Source: Bacillota bacterium (GTDB taxonomy: Bacteria > Bacillota_A > Clostridia > Clostridiales > Clostridiaceae). From it: a DNA stretch of 9,831 nt. The notes beneath the pieces were generated by a model that saw only the letters and a program-made list of their open reading frames with translations, searched no databases and was not told the origin of the DNA. The DNA lies in NCBI GenBank assembly GCA_021780795.1, contig JAJXYA010000159.1, forward strand, positions 1 to 9,831. The letters run 5' to 3'. The position numbers and the translations under genes are program-made. This document shows, one piece after another, positions 1-6,851 of this stretch (position 1 is the first letter of the stretch; the number at the start of each line of letters is the position of its first letter).

Positions 1-2868
1 ATAAATAAGGTTGAAGAAAAAATTAAAAGCTTTCAGGAAGAATGTACTAGCTTAAAGGCTGACGTTACAAAGATTACAGAGGAAAAGAACCAATTTAAGA
101 AAGATGTTGAATTCTGGAGTAGTGAATTTGAGAAAATTGAGAATAAAAATGCGGAAGAAAAACAATTATATTATAACAATAAGCTTACTTACCAAAATAG
201 TGTTTCGGAAATAAATATTCTAAATGAAAGAGTAGAGAATCTATCAAAACTCATTGATAAAACATCGGATGAGAGTGATATAATTCATAGAAAACTATTA
301 GATTTTAAACATAACCGAGATGAATTAGAGAATGCTTTAGAGAATATAAAAAATACTCAAATAGAAATAGAAGAAAAGCTTGAATCTGAAGAAATAAAAA
401 TTAAAGGTATTCAAGAAAATATTGCAATTGAAAGTGGTGAAGCTAAGAGCCTTAAGGAAGAAGAGCAAAGTAACATTGATAAAACTATTGCAATTACTAA
501 TAATTTATTAATTTTAAATAATAATATAGATAGTTCTAAAGGTAGAATAGATACTTTGAAAAATACTATTGAAAACTTTGGCAATTCAATAAAAATTAAT
601 GCAACTACAAAAATAATGCTTGAGAACCAAATGGAAGAATTTAAAAATAAAATAGTCCATTACGAAGGTAAGCTTAAGGAGAATAAGTCGGAAATAAGTA
701 AACTTCAAAACCTTCTAACCTTTGATGAAAGAACTATGAAAGAGTGTAATTTTAAAATTAATAAAGCAGAAGCAAATTTTAACGTGCTTACAACTTTAGA
801 AAAAAAGCATGAAGGCTATAATAAGTCAGTAAAAAATTTAATGCAACATGTTAATGAAGGCAAAGTAGGAAATATACATGAATGTTTTGTGCTTGGAGAA
901 ATTATAAAGGTTGAAAAGAACTTAGAAGTAGCTATAGAAATTGCTTTGGGTGGTACTATATCACACATAATAACTAAAACTGAAACTATGGCAAAAATAT
1001 TAATTGAGTATTTGAAAGCAAATAATCTAGGAAGAGCAACATTTTTGCCTTTGAACATTATTAAAGGTAAAAAGCTTTCAATTGATAATGAAACTAAAAA
1101 TAATCCTGGCTTTGTTGGAATTGCAAGTGAATTAATAGGCTATGATGAGAAGTTTAGCGATGTAATGGCATTTATTCTTGGAAAGACAATTATATGTAAA
1201 GATATGGATTCAGCTTTACAAATATCTAAAAGTAATAATTTTAGATATAAAATTGTTACACTATCAGGAGAGGTGGTAAACGTTGGTGGATCATTAACGG
1301 GTGGAAGTGTATATTCTAAGACTTCAAGCATAATTGGGAGGAAAAGGGAGATACAAGAACTTGTTAAAGATTTGGAGACGTTGAAAAGTGAATCCATTAT
1401 TTACTTAGAAAAAATAAAACAGGGTAAGTCTGAAATTTTAAGATTAGATGAAGAAAATTTAAACTTAAAGGATGAAGTTCACTTTGAAAATATTGAAGTA
1501 ACAAAGATGGAAGCTAAAATAAATGCACTAGAAGATGAAACAACTAGGCTGAAAAATAATATCATGACTTTAAATACTGAAAAGCTATCGGAAGAGAATA
1601 AACTTGAACTAGACAATAAAGAAGTTGAAGAGAAAAATATATCTGTTGTTAAACTTACACTTAGAAAAGATGAGATACAGCAAAACCTTAATAAAGTTGA
1701 ATTGAAATTAAAAGATAAATTGCAAGAAATTGAGAATATAAAAGAATCAATTATTGACGCTAAGATAAAAAAAGCTCAAGTTGACGAAGTAATACATAAT
1801 AGGCGTTCGGAAATTCAGAGACTAAATGAAGAAATACTAGTATTTAATGAAAAGATAATCATATTTTCTAGAGAGATAGAAGAAGCCATAAAAAATAAGA
1901 ATATTAGTGCAACTGCAATACAGAGTACTGAGGAAAAAGTAAATGAAATAATGGCTATATTAGAAAAGATGGAAAAGAACTTTGAAGATAGTGAGATTGA
2001 AAGGATTAAAACTAAAGAAAAAATAAAAATAAGTGCAGAACAGCTAGATAATGTTTCACTAATGCTAGAAAAAAATGAGAGGGATTTACACAAATGTGAA
2101 TTAGCCCTTGCAAAAGTAGAAATGGAAAAGGATACTAACTATGAAAAATTGAATGAAGAATTTGAACTAACATATGCAGAAGCGCTACAATTTAAAAATG
2201 AAATCGAAGACATTGATAAGCTTAAAAAGGAAATAATAACGTTAAAAGGAGCTATATCAATGCTTGGAAAAGTCAACGTAGGAGCTATTGAAGAGTATAA
2301 AGAAGTAAAAGCTAAATTTACGTTTATGGATGCTCAAAAGGAAGACTTGGTATCAGCTAAAAATGAATTATTAACTGTAATATGCGAAATGACAGAAAAG
2401 ATGAAAGAAATATTTGCAGAAAACTTTGTTATATTAAGACAAAACTTCAATGAAACCTTCATGGAGTTATTTAAGGGTGGAAGTGCGGATTTAATACTTA
2501 CAGAAGGAGATGAGCTAACAGCCAAAATTGATATTAATGTGCAACCACCAGGGAAAAAACTCCAAAACATAAGTCTAATGTCAGGTGGAGAAAAAGTTTT
2601 ATCTGCCATTGCATTATTATTTGCTATATTAAAGATGAAGCCAACACCTTTCTGCATTTTGGATGAAATTGAGGCTGCACTTGATGATGCAAATGTAGTT
2701 AGATATGCAGAATTTTTAAAGAAATTCTCTAATAACGTTCAGTTCATTATAATTACCCACAGAAAAGGAACCATGGAAGCAGGGGATGTGCTATATGGTG
2801 TTACCATGGAAGAAAAAGGTGTCTCAAAGATAGTGTCTGTAGATTTTAATAAGGAAAAAATTTTATAA
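1..2868 (+). CDS. smc: Chromosome segregation protein SMC (5' partial, C-terminal 955 residues)
   Basis: This is the core ATPase of the bacterial condensin SMC-ScpAB, which loads on DNA and organises and separates the chromosome. The reading frame is open from base 1, so the start lies upstream; bacterial SMC is usually about 1,180 residues, so roughly 230 residues including Walker A are missing. Counting from base 1, residues 1-285 are coiled coil. Residues about 287-439 form the hinge, with the glycine-rich end GGSLTGGS. Residues 440-750 are the returning coiled coil, followed by the LGKVNVGAIEEY motif near 755. The C-terminal half-head carries the ABC signature MSGGEK (860-865), Walker B CILDEIEAALDD with the catalytic Asp-Glu at 888-889, and the switch histidine in THRKGTM at 920. 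Methionine replaces the usual leucine of LSGGE, a mild substitution. It stops 87 nt before ftsY, the usual Firmicutes neighbour. Identification is certain. Confidence 0.98.
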   Translation: MNKVEEKIKSFQEECTSLKADVTKITEEKNQFKKDVEFWSSEFEKIENKNAEEKQLYYNNKLTYQNSVSEINILNERVENLSKLIDKTSDESDIIHRKLLDFKHNRDELENALENIKNTQIEIEEKLESEEIKIKGIQENIAIESGEAKSLKEEEQSNIDKTIAITNNLLILNNNIDSSKGRIDTLKNTIENFGNSIKINATTKIMLENQMEEFKNKIVHYEGKLKENKSEISKLQNLLTFDERTMKECNFKINKAEANFNVLTTLEKKHEGYNKSVKNLMQHVNEGKVGNIHECFVLGEIIKVEKNLEVAIEIALGGTISHIITKTETMAKILIEYLKANNLGRATFLPLNIIKGKKLSIDNETKNNPGFVGIASELIGYDEKFSDVMAFILGKTIICKDMDSALQISKSNNFRYKIVTLSGEVVNVGGSLTGGSVYSKTSSIIGRKREIQELVKDLETLKSESIIYLEKIKQGKSEILRLDEENLNLKDEVHFENIEVTKMEAKINALEDETTRLKNNIMTLNTEKLSEENKLELDNKEVEEKNISVVKLTLRKDEIQQNLNKVELKLKDKLQEIENIKESIIDAKIKKAQVDEVIHNRRSEIQRLNEEILVFNEKIIIFSREIEEAIKNKNISATAIQSTEEKVNEIMAILEKMEKNFEDSEIERIKTKEKIKISAEQLDNVSLMLEKNERDLHKCELALAKVEMEKDTNYEKLNEEFELTYAEALQFKNEIEDIDKLKKEIITLKGAISMLGKVNVGAIEEYKEVKAKFTFMDAQKEDLVSAKNELLTVICEMTEKMKEIFAENFVILRQNFNETFMELFKGGSADLILTEGDELTAKIDINVQPPGKKLQNISLMSGGEKVLSAIALLFAILKMKPTPFCILDEIEAALDDANVVRYAEFLKKFSNNVQFIIITHRKGTMEAGDVLYGVTMEEKGVSKIVSVDFNKEKIL

Positions 2869-2941
2869 TAATTATTATCTGGTATAAAAAAATAGGAGGA
2901 GCAAAATAATTAATAATTGTTTTGTAACACCAAAGACAAAC

Positions 2942-2949
2942 AAGGAGGA
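2942..2949 (+). promoter_or_regulatory. Shine-Dalgarno that sets the ftsY start
   Basis: AAGGAGGA lies six bases before ATG 2956 and fixes that codon as the ftsY start. An in-frame TTG at 2917 would add 13 unconserved-looking residues. It sits 16 nt after another AGGAGGA (2894-2900), which is too far for efficient initiation. Confidence 0.85.
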
Positions 2950-2955
2950 TTAAAA

Positions 2956-3867
2956 ATGTTTGGAGGATTTTTTGATAAATTAAAAGATGGGTTATCAAAA
3001 ACTAGAAATAGTATTACAGAAAAAGTTAGTGAAGTATTAAACTTAGCCATGACAATTGATGATGAATTATATGAGGAACTAGAAGAGATATTAATCACCT
3101 CAGATATAGGTGTAGAGACTTCTGTTTATGTCATCGAGAAACTTAAAAAAAAGGTAAAAGAAGATAAAATAAAAGATCCAGCAGAAATTAGACCTTGTTT
3201 AAAAGAAGTTATAATTGAAATATTAGGTGAAGAAGAAAATTCAATAAAGCCTACAGATTTACCTAAGGTGCTTTTGATAATTGGTGTTAATGGAGTTGGA
3301 AAAACTACTTCTATAGGTAAAATTTCTGCAAACCTAAAGTCTGAAAAATATAAAGTTCTCATTGCTGCAGCGGATACATTTAGAGCAGCAGCCATTGACC
3401 AGTTAGAGGTTTGGAGTAATAGAGCAGGTGTGGACTTAATAAAACATCAAGAGGGATCGGATCCCGCTGCTGTAGTTTTTGATGCAGTTCAAGCAGCTAA
3501 AGCAAGAAAAGTTGACGTGCTAATTTGTGATACAGCAGGTAGACTCCACAATAAAAAAAATCTTATGGATGAACTTGGAAAAATTAATAGGGTTATTCAA
3601 CGTGAGTATAGTGAAGCTCATATGGAAACTTTGCTAGTACTTGATGCTACAACAGGGCAAAACGGTGTACAACAAGCTAAGCAATTCATGGCTATATGTC
3701 CTATAGATGGCATAATCCTAACTAAATTAGATGGCACTGCTAAGGGTGGAGTTGTAATATCTATAAAAAAACAACTTGATATACCAGTTAAATATATCGG
3801 TGTTGGTGAAGGTATAGATGATTTACAAGAGTTTAATTCAAGAGATTTCGTAGAAGCTTTATTTTAA
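2956..3867 (+). CDS. ftsY: Signal recognition particle receptor FtsY (SRP GTPase)
   Basis: FtsY is the membrane-associated receptor for the signal recognition particle. It pairs with Ffh, and reciprocal GTP hydrolysis hands the ribosome-nascent chain to the translocon. The 303-residue protein lacks the long acidic N-terminal domain of E. coli FtsY, as is usual in Gram-positive bacteria. It begins with a basic, amphipathic stretch (MFGGFFDKLKDGL) likely to contact the membrane. A helical N domain (about 20-95) leads to the GTPase domain: G1 GVNGVGKTT (110-118), G2 DTFRAAA (140-146), G3 DTAGRL (192-197), G4 TKLDG (256-260) and a closing GVGEGIDDLQEF (282-293). All key residues are intact. There is no methionine-rich M domain, which separates it from Ffh downstream. 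It may be co-transcribed with smc, because no terminator-like hairpin with a T tract lies in the 87-nt gap. A new promoter begins after it. Confidence 0.97.
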   Translation: MFGGFFDKLKDGLSKTRNSITEKVSEVLNLAMTIDDELYEELEEILITSDIGVETSVYVIEKLKKKVKEDKIKDPAEIRPCLKEVIIEILGEEENSIKPTDLPKVLLIIGVNGVGKTTSIGKISANLKSEKYKVLIAAADTFRAAAIDQLEVWSNRAGVDLIKHQEGSDPAAVVFDAVQAAKARKVDVLICDTAGRLHNKKNLMDELGKINRVIQREYSEAHMETLLVLDATTGQNGVQQAKQFMAICPIDGIILTKLDGTAKGGVVISIKKQLDIPVKYIGVGEGIDDLQEFNSRDFVEALF

Positions 3868-3912
3868 AAACATAAGTTTATATAAAAATATTAATCTGTT
3901 AAGTAAAACTAC

Positions 3913-3941
3913 TTGACACAGTATTTAAACTCTGATATTAT
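3913..3941 (+). promoter_or_regulatory. Strong SigA-type promoter for the ylxM-ffh-rpsP-khpA unit
   Basis: A perfect -35 box TTGACA (3913-3918) is followed after exactly 17 nt by TATTAT (3936-3941), one base from consensus, with a TGA extended -10 directly in front. Transcription should start near 3948, leaving only about 18 nt of leader before the ylxM ATG at 3966. The -35 box overlaps a short inverted repeat (AAGTA, AAAC, TACTT; 3901-3914), which may be chance. The boxes are seen directly; activity is inferred. Confidence 0.82.
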
Positions 3942-3955
3942 ATGATTTGTGAGTC

Positions 3956-3962
3956 GGGTGAT
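3956..3962 (+). promoter_or_regulatory. Shine-Dalgarno GGGTGAT for ylxM
   Basis: GGGTGAT matches the 3' part of the AAGGAGGTGATC consensus and ends three bases before ATG 3966, which is correct for that portion of the anti-SD. An in-frame ATG at 3942 lies right after the -10 box and so could not be in RNA made from the promoter at 3913-3941. This supports 3966. Confidence 0.6.
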
Positions 3963-3965
3963 GAA

Positions 3966-4313
3966 ATGGAAAAAAGATTCGAAATTTCTCTATTGTTAGA
4001 TTTTTACGGTGAACTGCTTACAGAAAAGCAGAAGGATATAATGGATTTATATTTTAATAATGATTTATCTTTATCAGAAATAGCAGAGATAAATAATACT
4101 AGTAGGCAAGCTATTCATGATGCCATTAAAAGATGTGAAAAGGTGCTCTTAGTATATGAAGAAAAATTAAAATTATTAAACAAAAATTATAAACTAAAAG
4201 AAAGTTTAAATAACATTATATCAGAATTGGATGACTTACAAATTAATATAAAAGATGAAAAAATGAATCAGCTTATATATGATATAAAAACTAAGATTAT
4301 TGAAAATATTTAG
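3966..4313 (+). CDS. ylxM: YlxM family SRP-associated helix-turn-helix protein (UPF0122)
   Basis: This small helical protein is encoded directly before ffh across Firmicutes. It is 115 residues long, typical of the family. The conserved N-terminal block DFYGELLTEKQ (12-22) leads into a sigma-70 region 4-like helix-turn-helix: LSLSEIAE (34-41), then the recognition-helix-like TSRQAIHDAIKR. The C-terminal half is charged and probably coiled coil. The family is annotated as DNA-binding from the HTH. From memory, a Streptococcus homologue affects SRP GTPase or RNA interactions, so its real role is probably as an SRP accessory factor; that part is family knowledge, not visible here. It follows a strong promoter, and its TAG stop lies inside the ffh Shine-Dalgarno, so its translation probably runs into ffh. 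Confidence 0.93.
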   Translation: MEKRFEISLLLDFYGELLTEKQKDIMDLYFNNDLSLSEIAEINNTSRQAIHDAIKRCEKVLLVYEEKLKLLNKNYKLKESLNNIISELDDLQINIKDEKMNQLIYDIKTKIIENI

Positions 4314-4318
4314 GAGGT
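4312..4318 (+). promoter_or_regulatory. ffh Shine-Dalgarno overlapping the ylxM stop codon
   Basis: AGGAGGT shares the last two bases of the ylxM TAG stop (4311-4313) and lies five bases before ATG 4324. A ribosome ending ylxM would cover this site, so ylxM and ffh translation are probably coupled. It also rejects the longer in-frame start at 4300. Confidence 0.85.
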
Positions 4319-4323
4319 TTATT

Positions 4324-5673
4324 ATGGCTTTTGAAGGGTTATCTTCTAAGTTACAGGATACCATAAAAAAATTAAAAGGTAAGGGTAAGCTTTCCGAAAA
4401 AGATATTAAAGATGCTATGAGAGAAGTAAAATTAGCATTGTTAGAAGCTGATGTTAATTATAAAGTAGTTAAGGATTTTGTAAAAAATGTTAGCGAAAAG
4501 TGTTTAGGCAATGGAGTAATGGAAAGCTTAACACCAGGGCAACAGGTAATTAAAATTGTTAATGATGAATTAACTGATTTAATGGGTAATTCAGAAAGCA
4601 AATTAGAGTTTTCTACAAAGGGACTAACAGTTATTATGTTAGTAGGTCTTCAAGGTGCTGGTAAAACAACAATGGGTGGGAAACTTGCCCTTTCATTGAA
4701 AAGGAAAAATAAAAAACCACTATTAGTTGCTTGTGATGTATATAGACCAGCTGCAATTAAGCAATTGCAGGTAGTAGGCAAACAAATAGATGTTCCTGTA
4801 TTTACTATGGGAGACAAGGTTAATCCTGTAGATATAGCAAAAGCATCCATAGCCTTCGCTAAGGATAATGGTAATAATGTAGTTATAATAGATACAGCAG
4901 GAAGACTTCATATAGATGAAAGTCTAATGGATGAACTTCAAAATATAAAATCAAGTGTAGATCCAACTGAAATACTGCTTACTGTAGATTCTATGACAGG
5001 TCAGGATGCAGTTAATGTAGCAGAGAGTTTTAATTCACAGCTAGATGTAACTGGAGTTATTTTGACCAAATTAGATGGAGATACAAGAGGTGGTGCTGCA
5101 CTATCTATCAAAGCAATAACTGGCAAACCTATAAAATTTGTTGGTATGGGTGAAAAAATGAACGATTTAGAAGTTTTCTACCCAGATAGAATGGCATCCA
5201 GAATACTAGGTATGGGTGATGTGCTTTCATTAATAGAAAAAGCGCAACAAGCTATTGATGAAGATGAAGCAAAGGAACTTGGAAACAGAATGCTTTCCCA
5301 AGAATTCAATCTAGATGATTTTTTAGCATCTATGCAACAAATGAAAAAACTTGGACCACTGAATAAATTAATTGAAATGATGCCTGGTGTTAATAAAAAA
5401 GAATTACAAGGTGTAGACTTGTCTCAAAGTGAAAAAGAAATGGGAAAAGTTGAAGCGATCATAAGATCAATGACTATTTCAGAAAGAAAACATCCTAATT
5501 TGGTTAGTAGCTCTTCTTCTAGAAAAAAGAGAATTGCTAATGGGTCAGGTACTGGGGTGCAACAAGTTAATAAACTATTAAAAGATTTTGAGATGATGAA
5601 GAAATTCATGAAGCAAGCAAAAGGATTCCAAAAACCTGGTAAAAAAGGTTTGTTTGGTAAATTGCCTTTTTAA
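4324..5673 (+). CDS. ffh: Signal recognition particle protein Ffh (SRP54)
   Basis: Ffh is the protein subunit of bacterial SRP. It binds SRP RNA and hydrophobic signal sequences emerging from ribosomes, then docks on FtsY. The 449-residue length is normal. Domains are N (about 1-95), G (about 96-294) and M (about 295-449). Motifs are G1 GLQGAGKTT (108-116), G2 DVYRPAAI (138-145), G3 DTAGRL (190-195), G4 TKLDGD (248-253) and GMGEKMNDLEVF (274-285). The M domain is methionine-rich, with a finger-loop region near MPGVNKKE. The SRP RNA-binding motif reads SRKKRIANGSG (399-409). It is preceded by a run of five serines (395-399), which makes the segment between the conserved proline and the arginines two residues longer than in E. 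coli Ffh (PEIIKGSRKRR, from memory). The start at ATG 4324 is set by the AGGAGGT site and the conserved MAFEGLSSKL beginning. The SRP RNA gene is not in the window. Confidence 0.98.
   Translation: MAFEGLSSKLQDTIKKLKGKGKLSEKDIKDAMREVKLALLEADVNYKVVKDFVKNVSEKCLGNGVMESLTPGQQVIKIVNDELTDLMGNSESKLEFSTKGLTVIMLVGLQGAGKTTMGGKLALSLKRKNKKPLLVACDVYRPAAIKQLQVVGKQIDVPVFTMGDKVNPVDIAKASIAFAKDNGNNVVIIDTAGRLHIDESLMDELQNIKSSVDPTEILLTVDSMTGQDAVNVAESFNSQLDVTGVILTKLDGDTRGGAALSIKAITGKPIKFVGMGEKMNDLEVFYPDRMASRILGMGDVLSLIEKAQQAIDEDEAKELGNRMLSQEFNLDDFLASMQQMKKLGPLNKLIEMMPGVNKKELQGVDLSQSEKEMGKVEAIIRSMTISERKHPNLVSSSSSRKKRIANGSGTGVQQVNKLLKDFEMMKKFMKQAKGFQKPGKKGLFGKLPF
5642..5671 (+). repeat. Inverted repeat at the 3' end of ffh (weak terminator-like hairpin)
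   Basis: AAAAAGG (5642-5648) and CCTTTTT (5665-5671) are perfect 7-base complements around a 16-nt loop. They lie within the last ten codons of ffh and end on the first base of the stop codon. Only two G-C pairs close the stem and the T tract lies inside it, so at best it is a weak or attenuating terminator. Lysine and phenylalanine codons could also produce it by chance. Confidence 0.35.
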
Positions 5674-5708
5674 TAAAACTACTTGGGTAATGACTTAATT
5701 TAGCTTTG

Positions 5709-5719
5709 AAGGAGGTGAT
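5709..5719 (+). promoter_or_regulatory. Full-length consensus Shine-Dalgarno for rpsP
   Basis: AAGGAGGTGAT is an uninterrupted 11-base match to the complement of the 16S rRNA tail. It ends four bases before ATG 5724 and is the longest such match in the window, fitting a highly translated ribosomal protein. It also rules out the in-frame TTG at 5706, which starts just before this site and reads straight through it. Confidence 0.92.
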
Positions 5720-5723
5720 ATAC

Positions 5724-5966
5724 ATGGCAGTTAAAATCAGATTAAGAAGAATGGGTGCTAAAAAAGCTCCATTTTATAGAGTGGTAGTTGCAGATTCAAG
5801 AGCTCCTAGAGATGGAAGATTTATCGAAGAGATAGGATACTACAACCCAACAACAGAACCAGCTACTGTTAAAATCGATGCTGAAAAAGCAGCTAATTGG
5901 ATAAAGAATGGTGCACAACCATCTGATACAGTTAAAAGATTACTTAGCAAAATTGCAGTCAACTAG
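5724..5966 (+). CDS. rpsP: 30S ribosomal protein S16
   Basis: S16 is a small 30S subunit protein that binds 16S rRNA early in assembly and stabilises the 5' and central domains. The 80-residue sequence opens with the family hallmark [19 protein letters not shown], followed by [23 protein letters not shown] and a C-terminal [16 protein letters not shown] segment. It is complete and of normal length. It lies 50 nt after ffh and 34 nt before khpA. I see no clear promoter in the ffh-rpsP gap, so it is probably expressed from the promoter before ylxM. The link from SRP to ribosome assembly genes is standard in Firmicutes. Confidence 0.98.
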   Translation: MAVKIRLRRMGAKKAPFYRVVVADSRAPRDGRFIEEIGYYNPTTEPATVKIDAEKAANWIKNGAQPSDTVKRLLSKIAVN

Positions 5967-5986
5967 AAAAGTTTGTAAGTAATGAA

Positions 5987-5994
5987 TGGAGGAG
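5987..5994 (+). promoter_or_regulatory. Shine-Dalgarno deciding the khpA start
   Basis: TGGAGGAG ends six bases before ATG 6001. A competing in-frame ATG at 5986 overlaps this site itself and has no upstream SD of its own, so 6001 is preferred and gives the usual 75-residue protein. Confidence 0.8.
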
Positions 5995-6000
5995 TTTTCC

Positions 6001-6228
6001 ATGAAACAGTTACTTGAAGTATTGGCAAAGTCTTTAGTTGATAAACCAGAAATGGTAGTAGTAAACGAAGTAGCGCATGAGCATACGGTAGTTCTTGAAT
6101 TATCTGTGGCACATGAGGATATGGGAAAAGTTATAGGAAAACAAGGTAGAATAGCTAAAGCTATTAGAACTGTTGTGAAGGCAGCTGCTGTTAAAGAAAA
6201 TAAAAAAGTAGTTGTTGAAATAAAGTAA
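6001..6228 (+). CDS. khpA: KH-domain RNA-binding protein KhpA (YlqC)
   Basis: This is a small single-domain RNA-binding protein. In Gram-positive relatives KhpA works as a dimer or with KhpB (Jag/EloR) and influences cell elongation and small-RNA or mRNA binding; that is family knowledge. The 75 residues consist almost entirely of one KH fold. The nucleic-acid-binding loop IGKQGR, with the GxxG motif as GKQG at 46-49, is followed by the helix IAKAIRTVVKAAA and a final strand KKVVVEIK. The placement between rpsP and rimM is typical. Its TAA stop forms the base of the downstream terminator hairpin, so it ends the transcription unit that begins at ylxM. Confidence 0.93.
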   Translation: MKQLLEVLAKSLVDKPEMVVVNEVAHEHTVVLELSVAHEDMGKVIGKQGRIAKAIRTVVKAAAVKENKKVVVEIK

Positions 6229-6256
6229 GAGTTAGGTTCTACCTAACTCTTATTTT
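6226..6256 (+). terminator. Intrinsic terminator ending the ylxM-ffh-rpsP-khpA unit
   Basis: A perfect 12-bp inverted repeat is present: TAAGAGTTAGGT (6226-6237), loop TCT, ACCTAACTCTTA (6241-6252), followed by TTTT. The khpA stop codon is the first three bases of the left arm, so a terminating ribosome would cover part of the stem. The T tract is short (TTTTAATT), so some read-through into rimM is plausible. Confidence 0.85.
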
Positions 6257-6301
6257 AATTAAATATTGAGTTTTGTACATAATATAGTGAGATAAGTAAT
6301 T

Positions 6302-6319
6302 TATAATTTTTAAATTATA
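6302..6319 (+). repeat. A+T-only inverted repeat before rimM, containing TATAAT
   Basis: TATAATTT (6302-6309) and AAATTATA (6312-6319) are perfect 8-base complements. The left arm contains a consensus -10 hexamer, TATAAT, but no matching -35 lies 16-18 nt upstream. The rest of the 128-nt khpA-rimM gap holds the terminator and no other clear signal. It could be a weak promoter region or simple A+T bias. Confidence 0.3.
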
Positions 6320-6356
6320 GCTATTCATATAAATAATTTTGGAAGGAGGATTTTAA

Positions 6357-6851
6357 ATGAAAGATTTTATGAGTGTAGGCCAGATTGGTAAAACACATGG
6401 GCTAAAAGGTGAAGTTAAAGTATTTCCATTAACAGATAGCCTTGAAAGGTTTAAAAAGCTGAAAAGTGTATATATTGACGGTGAAATTAGAAAGATTGAA
6501 GGATGTAAACTTCAAGCTGATAAAGCAATACTGAAAATTGAAGGTATAGATAGTATAGAACAAGCGGAATTATATAGAAATAAGTACTTGATGGTTAGTC
6601 GCGAAGACGCTATTAAACTGCCAGAAGGTAGCTATTATGTGGCAGATCTGATAGATTGTAGTGTTTATGAAGAGGGTGGAGAAGAAGAACTTGGAAAAGT
6701 ATATGATGTTCTTCATACACCAGGCAATGATGTATATTGGGTTAAGGGAAATAAAGAAGTGCTTATTCCAGTGCTTAAGGATATAGTAGTTAGTATAGAT
6801 GTTAATAAGCGTGTAATAATAATTAAACCAGTGAGTGATTGGCAAGAATGA
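6357..6851 (+). CDS. rimM: 16S rRNA processing / 30S maturation factor RimM
   Basis: RimM is an assembly factor that binds S19 and the immature 30S head and is needed for efficient 16S rRNA processing. The 164-residue protein has the two expected beta-barrel domains. The N-terminal domain opens with [16 protein letters not shown] (7-22). The C-terminal PRC barrel starts at YYVADLIDC (93) and includes [19 protein letters not shown] and the ending [25 protein letters not shown], given here in parts. AAGGAGG (6343-6349) lies seven bases before ATG 6357. Its TGA stop overlaps the trmD start as ATGA. It lies downstream of the khpA terminator, so it needs read-through or a weak promoter in the A+T-rich gap; no good -35/-10 pair is visible. 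Confidence 0.96.
   Translation: MKDFMSVGQIGKTHGLKGEVKVFPLTDSLERFKKLKSVYIDGEIRKIEGCKLQADKAILKIEGIDSIEQAELYRNKYLMVSREDAIKLPEGSYYVADLIDCSVYEEGGEEELGKVYDVLHTPGNDVYWVKGNKEVLIPVLKDIVVSIDVNKRVIIIKPVSDWQE

Noticed and set aside
2334..2657. A 107-codon minus-strand open frame opposite the Smc head
   Set aside because: It is antisense to the conserved signature and Walker B region of Smc, and its composition follows the smc codons. No evidence of independent coding.
2865..2878. Palindrome ATAATAATTATTAT over the smc stop codon
   Set aside because: It is made of A and T only, has no T tract after it and would be a very weak hairpin; simple composition explains it.
3942..3965. Upstream in-frame ATG for ylxM
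   Set aside because: It lies directly after the -10 box and upstream of the predicted transcription start. The extra residues are not part of the conserved YlxM N-terminus.
3904..5685. A 12-base direct repeat TAAAACTACTTG at 3904-3915 and 5674-5685
   Set aside because: Both copies are in gaps, but a 12-mer shared once in nearly 10 kb of A+T-rich DNA is expected by chance, and the second copy has no -10 box at promoter spacing.
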